Source: an uncultured Bacilli bacterium (lineage in GTDB: Bacteria > Bacillota_I > Bacilli_A > RF39 > UBA660). Taken from it: a stretch of 15,377 nucleotides of DNA. Under the pieces are notes generated by a model. The model was not told where the DNA came from, made no database searches, and saw nothing but the letters and a program-made list of their open reading frames with translations. The translations under genes and the position numbers were made by a program. The stretch's first letter is position 1. The number at the start of each line of letters is the position of its first letter. Positions 1 to 5,370 of this stretch are shown here, piece by piece. The stretch lies in assembly GCA_934101745.1 (NCBI GenBank), contig CAKOSD010000008.1:1-15377 (forward strand), in the 5' to 3' direction.

Positions 1-2
1 GT

Positions 3-173
3 ATACCTCTTAATCGAGTTAAAAGTACCTTAGAAGATAAAGAATACCCAGGACTTTATTATACAGGCGAAATATTAGATGTTGATGGTATTTGTGGCGG
101 TTTTAATCTTGGGTTTGCTTGGTTATCTAGTATTGTAGTAGGTGATGATAATGTTAAGAGTAAGAGAAATTAA
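3..173 (+). CDS. C-terminal fragment of a BaiN/HI0933-family NAD(P)/FAD-dependent oxidoreductase
   Basis: The reading frame is open from the left edge and stops at TAA 171-173, giving the last 56 residues of a protein whose start lies outside the window. The fragment contains GLYYTGEILDVDGICGG followed by FNLGFAWLSSIVVG. This closely resembles the C-terminal FAD-binding segment of the HI0933/YhiN/BaiN flavoprotein family (COG2081), where a GLYFAGE-LDVDG-GGYNLQ-A type block closes the Rossmann-like FAD site. The family is cytosolic. Most members are of unknown substrate, and a few are linked to bile-acid or other reductive reactions. The 3' end overlaps the next gene by about 23 nt, so the two flavoprotein genes are probably co-transcribed and translationally coupled. 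The family call rests on this short tail only; the substrate cannot be judged. Confidence 0.8.
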   Translation: MPLNRVKSTLEDKEYPGLYYTGEILDVDGICGGFNLGFAWLSSIVVGDDNVKSKRN

Positions 174-1743
174 ACTAAGTTATAAAAATGATGAAGAAAA
201 GACCTTAAAATTAAATATCTTAAAAAAATTAGGCTTACCTAAGAATTATAATTTGACTTATAAAGTAGTTAAAAAGTCTTTGGACGCGAGAAGAAAACCT
301 GATATTTACTATGTTTATGAAATATTATGCACTCTAGATAAAAAAGAAGAGGCTAGGTTATTAAAACTAAATAATAAAGATATATTAATAGGCGAAGAAA
401 GAAAATATGATTTTAAACCAACTGGTACTATAGAAATAAAAAATCCCATTATTGTTGTAGGAAGTGGTCCGGCTGGTTTATTTGCTAGTTTAAATTTAGT
501 AAAAAATGGTTATCCTGTAATTGTGGTAGAAAGAGGCTATGAAATTGCTAAAAGAGTTAAGGCCGTAGAAGAATTTTGGCAAACTAATCACCTTAATGGC
601 GAATGTAATATTCAATTTGGGGAAGGGGGAGCCGGGACTTTTTCAGATGGAAAACTCAATACTTTAGTAAATGATAAAGAAGGTAGATATCAATATGTTA
701 TGGAAACCTTTGCCTCTTTGGGCGCTAATAAAGAAATAACTTATGTAAATAGACCTCATATTGGAACTGATGCTTTAAGAACAGTTATTACCAATATGCG
801 TCAAAGTATTGAATCTTTCGGAGGTAAGTTTTTATTTGCAACTAAACTTACGGATATAAATATTAAAAATGGTAAAATAGAAAGTGTTGTTTTAAATAAT
901 CAGGAAGTAGTGCCATGTTTCGGACTGGTTTTAGCCCTTGGCCATTCGGCAAGAGATACTTTTTATATGCTAAATGCAAAAGGACTTGCGATGACCAATA
1001 AACCTTTTGCGGTAGGTTTACGGATTATGCATCCTCAAGACTTAATTGATAAAAATCAGTATGGCTTTTTAGATAGTAAGTTACCAGCAGCCTCTTATAA
1101 ACTTACCTTTAAGGCCAGCAATAATAAAGGTGTTTATAGTTTTTGTATGTGTCCTGGCGGGTATGTCGTTAATGCCTCTAGTGAGCCCAATAGATTGTGT
1201 ATTAATGGGATGAGTTATGCAAAAAGAGATAGCGGTATTGCTAATAGTGCTTTAATTGTAACTGTTAATGAAACTGACTATGGTACCACTTTATTTGCAG
1301 GGGTGGAATTTCAAAGAAAATTGGAAGCAAAGGCTTACTGTTTAGGTAAGGGCTTAATTCCTATAGAAACCTATGGCGATTATAAAGATAATAAAAAGCC
1401 TCAAAGTTTAGGTAAATTAGAACCTAAAATAAAAGGTCAATATCATCTAGCCAATTTAAATGAACTATTACCACTTAATTTAAACATAGCCTTAAAAGAA
1501 GGTATTGAAAATTTTGATAAAAAAATAAAAGGTTTTGCTAGTAATGAGGCCCTCCTTTGTGGTATCGAATCTCGAAGTTCTAGTCCGCTTAGAATTACGA
1601 GAAATGAGTATTACGAATCTAATATTAGTGGTATTTATCCTTGTGGGGAAGGGGCCGGGTATGCAGGTGGTATTACCAGTGCTGCTATCGATGGCCTTAA
1701 AGTAAGCGAAGCCATAATGAATAAATTTAAACCCTTGCGTTAA
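151..1743 (+). CDS. COG2509-type FAD-dependent dehydrogenase of unknown substrate
   Basis: About 530 residues. The start at ATG 151 is chosen because AGGTG at 139-143 lies 7 nt upstream. An in-frame GTG (142) and ATG (145) sit on top of that ribosome-binding site and are less likely. An N-terminal domain of about 95 residues (MLRVREIKLSY...) precedes a dinucleotide-binding fold. IIVVGSGPAG (GSGPAG near residues 104-109) leads to an acidic strand end, VVERG (E near 127). The family block FGEGGAGTFSDGKL is at about 156-169. The C-terminus has YPCGEGAGYAGGITSAAIDG, the usual FAD-closing segment. These blocks are typical of the uncharacterised COG2509 flavoproteins, cytosolic and about 460-540 residues long. 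No iron-sulphur cysteine cluster or membrane segment is seen. It overlaps the BaiN-type gene by 23 nt, a pairing that suggests linked redox roles. Arginine is mostly AGA here, unlike the CGT-richer rpoBC genes. Confidence 0.88.
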   Translation: MLRVREIKLSYKNDEEKTLKLNILKKLGLPKNYNLTYKVVKKSLDARRKPDIYYVYEILCTLDKKEEARLLKLNNKDILIGEERKYDFKPTGTIEIKNPIIVVGSGPAGLFASLNLVKNGYPVIVVERGYEIAKRVKAVEEFWQTNHLNGECNIQFGEGGAGTFSDGKLNTLVNDKEGRYQYVMETFASLGANKEITYVNRPHIGTDALRTVITNMRQSIESFGGKFLFATKLTDINIKNGKIESVVLNNQEVVPCFGLVLALGHSARDTFYMLNAKGLAMTNKPFAVGLRIMHPQDLIDKNQYGFLDSKLPAASYKLTFKASNNKGVYSFCMCPGGYVVNASSEPNRLCINGMSYAKRDSGIANSALIVTVNETDYGTTLFAGVEFQRKLEAKAYCLGKGLIPIETYGDYKDNKKPQSLGKLEPKIKGQYHLANLNELLPLNLNIALKEGIENFDKKIKGFASNEALLCGIESRSSSPLRITRNEYYESNISGIYPCGEGAGYAGGITSAAIDGLKVSEAIMNKFKPLR

Positions 1744-1862
1744 ATAGTTGGCAATAATATTTGAATGTTTAACAAATGCTTATTTAAACAAGTTAGAAAG
1801 ATTTAAAGGACATTTACTAATCAATTAGTCTTATGATAAAAGTTTAGAGAGAGTAGATAAAA

Positions 1863-3647
1863 ATGGAAACAATAGATATTTTAGATAAATTAATTAAATC
1901 TGATAATAGTCCTATGACTTTTCAGAATAATAAAGAATTATTTTCCCAGTTTTTCCTTCATGATATGTCAATAAGATATGGGGGTAAAAAGGTAATGAAT
2001 ATTTATCAGTATTTACTATCTTTAAATCTACCTGAAGATTTACACTATGTATATTTAAATATATTTAATGACTTTAATTACTATGAACAGTATGTAACCC
2101 AAAGTATTTATATGAAGACCACTGCTGCTAACGATATATATGTTGCTATGTTAGAAGAATTAATGGAATATTATAATATCTTAAAAGATTACGCTTTAAA
2201 ATATAACCTTCATAATCTAATAAATGAAAATCAATTTGTAAGAGATTATACGGGAACAATGATGATTCTTCTTAATAAAGGTTTCTTTAAGATAAGTTCT
2301 GAAAATATTAAAAAAATGATTAACTATATTAAAGATAATTCCTATTTACAAAATGTACTTATTAATGGCTATAACGATTTTAAATTTCTTGATAAAGAAT
2401 ATATAATAGATTATGTTAAACGATTTTTAATTAATGCTGATTTGATTGCTGATCTTGATAATGATTATTTACTAATGACCATGAAAAGAGGCTGGATTAA
2501 GGATAAGAATCTTTTCTTAAAAATATTAGATAAAATAAATATTAATTTTTTAGATTTAATCTTGGATAATGGAGCCTCATCATTCATTGATATTTTAGAG
2601 TTAACTTTTCCAGATATTAATGACCGGATAGAAATATTTCAAAAGTTTTATCAAAAACTTTTAGAAGTCCAAGAATATTCATATTTGTTAACCTTCATTG
2701 TCGGCGATAAGAGAAGTAAAGATTATGTTTCGGATGAAGAAGAAAAACTAATTTTAAATAAAAATTGTCTTTATTATCCGATGTACACTGTTGATGAGGA
2801 TATAGAATATTTTTTTTCTACTAATCCCCAAGGACTATTGTTAGCCAATTTAAAAGAAAATTTAAAAAAGAATGATTGGAGTAAAGAAATAAATCAAAAA
2901 GTAGAAAAACAAACTCAAAAGGTTAGTGATTTATGTCTAAGCCCTTCCATGGTCATTCCGCTATTTGATTTAGTATTTAAAAATCGTACCGGAAAATTGA
3001 CTTTCATTCATCTTTTTGCCGCCCTTAAAAGAATGATAATCGAGTATTTACATGATGATTCGGTTATTGTTTATTTAACTCGTCTTGAAGGCGAGTGGGG
3101 TGTTTCGGCTCCCGAAGATGGAATTATTAAAATTAATGTTTCAAATGTTAAAAAAATGTTTGAGTGCAACAATTATGAAGAAAATCCTGAGGCCATCCAT
3201 ATTTTAGATACAATATTTCATGAAGCCAGACATATAATGCAACATCGCTTAATGCAAAAAGAGGATATGAGTCCCGAAATTTATGAGCAATATAAAGAAG
3301 AAGTTTTAAAAAGTTTAAATGTTAATTATTATAATTATAATTACGAAGAAACTTTAAGTGAGATTGATGCCCGACTTGCGGGGGCTAAAATGGTTGTGGA
3401 TTTTTTAAGGACATATTATCCTAATATGATAAATTGTATTAAATATTATGAGGCTATAGTAAAAAAAGAAGAACAGAGAATAATTCATAAAAAGAGTGTT
3501 TTAGAGTTAGCCGATGATGTAACCGTTGATGAGGCTTTAGAAAAGATAATTGCTGTTAATCCTAAATTACTAGAAAAGTATCCTGGTTTACAAAGAGAAT
3601 ATGAACAAGATGGCACTAAAAAAGAGGATATTAAGCATGGCTTATAG
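1863..3647 (+). CDS. Unrecognised 594-residue protein with a zincin-like HEARH metalloprotease motif
   Basis: I do not recognise a named family. Residues 1 to about 400 look like a helical, Lys/Asn/Ile/Tyr-rich region with no signal peptide or membrane segment, so the protein is probably cytosolic. The C-terminal third resembles a minimal zincin. An edge-strand-like stretch, GVSAPEDGIIKINVSNVKK, comes shortly before HILDTIFHEARHIMQHR. H453-E454-x-x-H457 is the canonical zinc-binding and catalytic motif. About 43 residues on, YEETLSEIDARLAGAK places E500 as a plausible third zinc ligand in an E-x-x-A-R setting, as in ImmA/IrrE-like and other gluzincins. The protein ends in YPGLQREYEQDGTKK, which may be a family tail signature. 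ATG 1863 follows a purine-rich GAGAGAG stretch (about 1847-1852) that is only a weak Shine-Dalgarno. A possible -10 TATGAT at 1832-1837 lacks a good -35. Protease activity is inferred from the motif and untested. Confidence 0.72.
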   Translation: METIDILDKLIKSDNSPMTFQNNKELFSQFFLHDMSIRYGGKKVMNIYQYLLSLNLPEDLHYVYLNIFNDFNYYEQYVTQSIYMKTTAANDIYVAMLEELMEYYNILKDYALKYNLHNLINENQFVRDYTGTMMILLNKGFFKISSENIKKMINYIKDNSYLQNVLINGYNDFKFLDKEYIIDYVKRFLINADLIADLDNDYLLMTMKRGWIKDKNLFLKILDKININFLDLILDNGASSFIDILELTFPDINDRIEIFQKFYQKLLEVQEYSYLLTFIVGDKRSKDYVSDEEEKLILNKNCLYYPMYTVDEDIEYFFSTNPQGLLLANLKENLKKNDWSKEINQKVEKQTQKVSDLCLSPSMVIPLFDLVFKNRTGKLTFIHLFAALKRMIIEYLHDDSVIVYLTRLEGEWGVSAPEDGIIKINVSNVKKMFECNNYEENPEAIHILDTIFHEARHIMQHRLMQKEDMSPEIYEQYKEEVLKSLNVNYYNYNYEETLSEIDARLAGAKMVVDFLRTYYPNMINCIKYYEAIVKKEEQRIIHKKSVLELADDVTVDEALEKIIAVNPKLLEKYPGLQREYEQDGTKKEDIKHGL

Positions 3648-3663
3648 AGTATTTAATAAAATA

Positions 3664-3722
3664 AAAAACTAAATAAGAAAAAATGGCTTTCAAAAAAGTT
3701 AGATAAATCTTATTTAGTTTTT
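3664..3722. terminator. Bidirectional intrinsic terminator candidate between convergent genes
   Basis: A perfect 15-bp inverted repeat pairs 3664-3678 (AAAAACTAAATAAGA) with 3708-3722 (TCTTATTTAGTTTTT). It lies between the zincin-like gene on the plus strand and the GNAT gene on the minus strand. The arms start with five A and end with five T, so either transcript would end its hairpin in a U run. Only two of the 15 pairs are G-C and the loop is 29 nt, so the hairpin is weak for a canonical terminator. The convergent position supports the call. Confidence 0.55.
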
Positions 3723-3789
3723 CTTTTAGTTAATAATTTTCATTTTTATAATTGGTTTATATCTTTTTTAGTCTGCTTTAGTAAAATTA

Positions 3790-4287
3790 TTATCTTCTAT
3801 TAAAATGATATTGATTACCTTCAAAATAAGTATAGCCAGCATTAGAAGCGGCCTTTTTACTTCTAATATTTTCATCTTTAATACTTGCTACAATAAAGGA
3901 AATTGTAGGATACATTTCTAAAAGTTTAATACTTATTTCTCTTTCAAGAGTTTGACCAAGGTGCTTGTTTTGATATTTTGGAATAATCCCTAGACAAATT
4001 TCAATTTCATCTGGTAGCATCTTGCCATCAATTTCCTCTGCAGGGTGAAAATTAGTAAATAGTATACCTATTGGATTGTTCATATAATAGATGACATAAG
4101 TATTTGAAATACCATCATCTCTGTTTCTTATTAAATTATTTGTAATGAAGTCATCTAAATTAGAAGATATCTCAGAGACATCTTTAAATTTTTTTAGAAT
4201 ATCTTTAATGTTTAAATGTTCAGTATTTAAAACATCATAAACTTTAAAGCAAAAATTATCGGTAATTATTTCTTTATTGGTTGACAT
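3790..4287 (-). CDS. GNAT-family N-acetyltransferase
   Basis: 165 residues, the usual length of a single-domain GNAT. Residues about 63-80 (TYVIYYMNNPIGILFTNF) fit the central beta strands. Residues 94-120 (DEIEICLGIIPKYQNKHLGQTLEREIS) form motif A. The loop that should bind the acetyl-CoA pyrophosphate reads Q106-N-K-H-L-G111, so the first glycine of the Q/R-x-x-G-x-G/A signature is a histidine. Residues 137-158 (KDENIRSKKAASNAGYTYFEGN) match the motif B region, with the usual N-x-x-S...G-Y. The family transfers acetyl from acetyl-CoA to amines of small molecules, proteins or antibiotics; the substrate cannot be predicted here. It is a single-gene minus-strand unit with its own promoter, convergent with the preceding gene. 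ATG 4285-4287 is the only reasonable start. The ribosome-binding site is poor (AAAGCGGG about 10 nt upstream). Confidence 0.85.
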   Translation of the reverse strand: MSTNKEIITDNFCFKVYDVLNTEHLNIKDILKKFKDVSEISSNLDDFITNNLIRNRDDGISNTYVIYYMNNPIGILFTNFHPAEEIDGKMLPDEIEICLGIIPKYQNKHLGQTLEREISIKLLEMYPTISFIVASIKDENIRSKKAASNAGYTYFEGNQYHFNRR

Positions 4288-4313
4288 AGTATACCCGCTT
4301 TCTTTCTAATAAT

Positions 4314-4342
4314 ACTATAACACACTATGATAAGAGTGTAAA
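4314..4342 (-). promoter_or_regulatory. Sigma-A-type promoter of the GNAT gene
   Basis: On the minus strand, -35 TTTACA (4337-4342, 5/6 match) is separated by 17 nt from -10 TATAGT (4314-4319, 5/6 match). A TG one base before the -10 makes it an extended -10. The start codon is about 27 nt past the -10 box. This places the GNAT gene in its own transcription unit. Confidence 0.72.
4322..4339. promoter_or_regulatory. Possible operator palindrome in the GNAT promoter
   Basis: ACACT (4322-4326) and AGTGT (4335-4339) form a 5-bp inverted repeat with an 8-nt centre. It covers most of the spacer and part of the -35 of the GNAT promoter. The position suits a repressor site, but five-base arms occur often by chance in AT-rich DNA. 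No regulator gene is adjacent. Confidence 0.3.
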
Positions 4343-4447
4343 AAACAATAAGAATAGAAGTAAGAATTACTAAAGTTAATTAAAAATATTTTAAGTTAGG
4401 GATGCATACGGAAATACTAATACTATAAGTATAAGGATAATAGAGCC

Positions 4448-4480
4448 AAAAAACATAAAAAAACTAGGCTTAAACCTAGT
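4448..4480 (-). terminator. Intrinsic terminator of tRNA-Met
   Basis: Read on the minus strand, ACTAGG (4475-4480), a 6-nt loop and CCTAGT (4463-4468) form a perfect 6-bp hairpin. It begins 11 nt after the tRNA CCA end. A T-rich tract follows (complement of 4448-4462, interrupted only by ATG). This is a standard rho-independent terminator and isolates the tRNA from the downstream GNAT gene. Confidence 0.82.
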
Positions 4481-4490
4481 AATAATCAAA

Positions 4491-4567
4491 TGGTAGCGAC
4501 GGGGAGATTCGAACTCTCGACCTGCCGGGTATGAACCGGATGCTCTAGCCAGCTGAGCTACATCGCC
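4491..4567 (-). tRNA. tRNA-Met (anticodon CAT), elongator type, CCA encoded
   Basis: The minus strand reads GGCGATG at the 5' end and CGTCGCT-A-CCA at the 3' end, a 7-bp acceptor with G1-U72 and U6-G67 wobbles. The D arm is GCTC/GAGC. The anticodon loop TTCATAC gives anticodon CAT. The T loop is TTCGAAT. Length is 77 nt with the CCA encoded. It lacks the C1-A72 mismatch and the three consecutive G-C pairs expected of an initiator. The GGC...GCTACCA ends match elongator tRNA-Met better than tRNA-Ile2(CAT). Two stem positions look unpaired: U27-C43 in the anticodon stem and A50-C64 in the T stem. Confidence 0.93.
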
Positions 4568-4588
4568 ATTTTTTCCTGACACTTTTTA

Positions 4589-4618
4589 ATTATAGCAAAA
4601 CTTTTCTTTTTTTGTCAA
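4589..4618 (-). promoter_or_regulatory. Consensus promoter of tRNA-Met
   Basis: On the minus strand, TTGACA (4613-4618) and TATAAT (4589-4594) are both perfect sigma-A hexamers, separated by 18 nt. The expected transcription start is near 4582, about 15 nt before the mature tRNA 5' end, so a short leader would be removed by RNase P. Confidence 0.85.
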
Positions 4619-4625
4619 TAAGAAC

Positions 4626-4654
4626 TTGCATTTTTTTTCTAAATAGACTATAAT
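4626..4654 (+). promoter_or_regulatory. Probable promoter of the ybxB-like gene
   Basis: TATAAT (4649-4654) is a perfect -10. TTGCAT (4626-4631) lies 17 nt upstream and keeps only the TTG of the -35. The expected start is near 4661, giving a leader of roughly 30 nt. No terminator is seen between the methyltransferase gene and rpoB, so this promoter may also feed rpoBC. It lies back to back with the tRNA promoter, the two -35 boxes being 7 bp apart. Confidence 0.6.
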
Positions 4655-4687
4655 TTAGATATATTTGCCTTATGGGGAAACGGAACG

Positions 4688-5302
4688 GTGATAAATTTGG
4701 AACATTATTTTACAAATAACGAAAACTTAAAAAGTGAATTACGCACAATAAGTTACGAAGTAAATAATGTTCCTTTTTTATTTACTTCAGATAATGGCGT
4801 TTTTTCTAAGGATAAAATAGATTTTGGCAGTCTAAATTTAGTTAAAGTTCTTCTTAAGAATTATGATAAGAAAAACATTAACGCTTTAGATGTTGGATGT
4901 GGTTACGGTTTTATTGGCATTAGCCTTTCTAAATTACTTGCTAGCAAGTTTGATATGGTTGATGTTAATAACCGCGCAATTCATTTAGCCAACATGAATA
5001 TTAAGAACAATAAGGTGGATGCAAAAGCCTTTTATAGCGATGCTTTAAGTAGTATCGATAAAAATTATGATTTGATTGTAACAAATCCTCCTATAAGGGC
5101 AGGGAAAGTAGTAGTAGAAAAGATACTACTTGATTCGTTAAAACATTTAAATGCTGATGGCGAATTGTGGTTTGTTATAAGAAAAGATCAGGGAGCCAAG
5201 AGTATAATTAATCTACTAAAACCCGACTATGATGTCATTCTAGTTGAAAAGTGCAAAGGTTTTTACGTAATTAAGGCTAAAAATGTTGACAAGACTAGAT
5301 AA
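4688..5302 (+). CDS. ybxB: 16S rRNA methyltransferase of the RsmC/YbxB type
   Basis: 204 residues from GTG 4688, close to the roughly 200 of Bacillus YbxB and about two thirds of E. coli RsmC, which has a duplicated domain. Motif I, DVGCGYG (residues 68-74), binds S-adenosylmethionine. VDVNNRAIHLA (91-101) is motif II. NPPIRAGK (133-140) is the catalytic N6/N2-methylase NPP motif in the exact form used by RsmC-type guanine-N2 methyltransferases. The protein should methylate small-subunit rRNA in the cytosol; the target base is inferred from family. The start is uncertain. TTG 4697 has GGTGAT (4687-4692) at a better distance and would give M-EHYFTNN, more like the family N-terminus. GTG 4688 relies on GGGGAA 8-10 nt upstream. 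It sits upstream of rpoB, as in Bacillus. Confidence 0.9.
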   Translation: MINLEHYFTNNENLKSELRTISYEVNNVPFLFTSDNGVFSKDKIDFGSLNLVKVLLKNYDKKNINALDVGCGYGFIGISLSKLLASKFDMVDVNNRAIHLANMNIKNNKVDAKAFYSDALSSIDKNYDLIVTNPPIRAGKVVVEKILLDSLKHLNADGELWFVIRKDQGAKSIINLLKPDYDVILVEKCKGFYVIKAKNVDKTR

Positions 5303-5314
5303 ATTTTATAAAAT
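5286..5314 (+). promoter_or_regulatory. Promoter of rpoB-rpoC overlapping the end of ybxB
   Basis: TTGACA (5286-5291, 6/6) is followed after 17 nt by TAAAAT (5309-5314, 5/6). The -35 lies within the last codons of the methyltransferase gene and the -10 just past its stop. The expected start is near 5321, giving rpoB an untranslated leader of about 50 nt. A second TTGACG at 5324-5329 has no suitable -10. This would let RNA polymerase subunit genes be transcribed apart from ybxB. Confidence 0.65.
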
Positions 5315-5362
5315 CGAAAATTGTTGACGTATTTAAAAGGTACTCAAAAAAATATTAGGTAT

Positions 5363-5370
5363 AGGGGTGA
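5363..5370 (+). promoter_or_regulatory. rpoB ribosome-binding site, which questions the ATG start
   Basis: AGGGGTGA closely matches the 16S-complementary AGGAGGTGA but ends directly against ATG 5371. The in-frame GTG at 5377 is 6 nt downstream, the normal spacing. GTG 5377 may therefore be the true start, shortening the protein by two residues (Met-Gln). Confidence 0.6.

Noticed and set aside
1766..1790. Inverted repeat TGTTTAA/TTAAACA after the COG2509 gene
   Set aside because: Only two G-C pairs, an 11-nt loop and no T run afterwards, so it does not qualify as a terminator.
1809..1837. Possible promoter before the zincin-like gene (TATGAT at 1832-1837)
   Set aside because: No -35 hexamer at a suitable distance matches well, and TATGAT alone is frequent in DNA this AT-rich.
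4391..4582. Minus-strand reading frame of 63 codons containing GDVAQLARASGS
   Set aside because: It is the translation of the tRNA-Met gene, a well-known spurious pattern; the DNA is explained by the tRNA and its terminator.
4672..4719. Short upstream frame (ATG 4672, 15 codons, MGKRNGDKFGTLFYK) overlapping the start of ybxB
   Set aside because: No Shine-Dalgarno precedes it and frames this short are common; regulation of ybxB by it cannot be supported from sequence alone.
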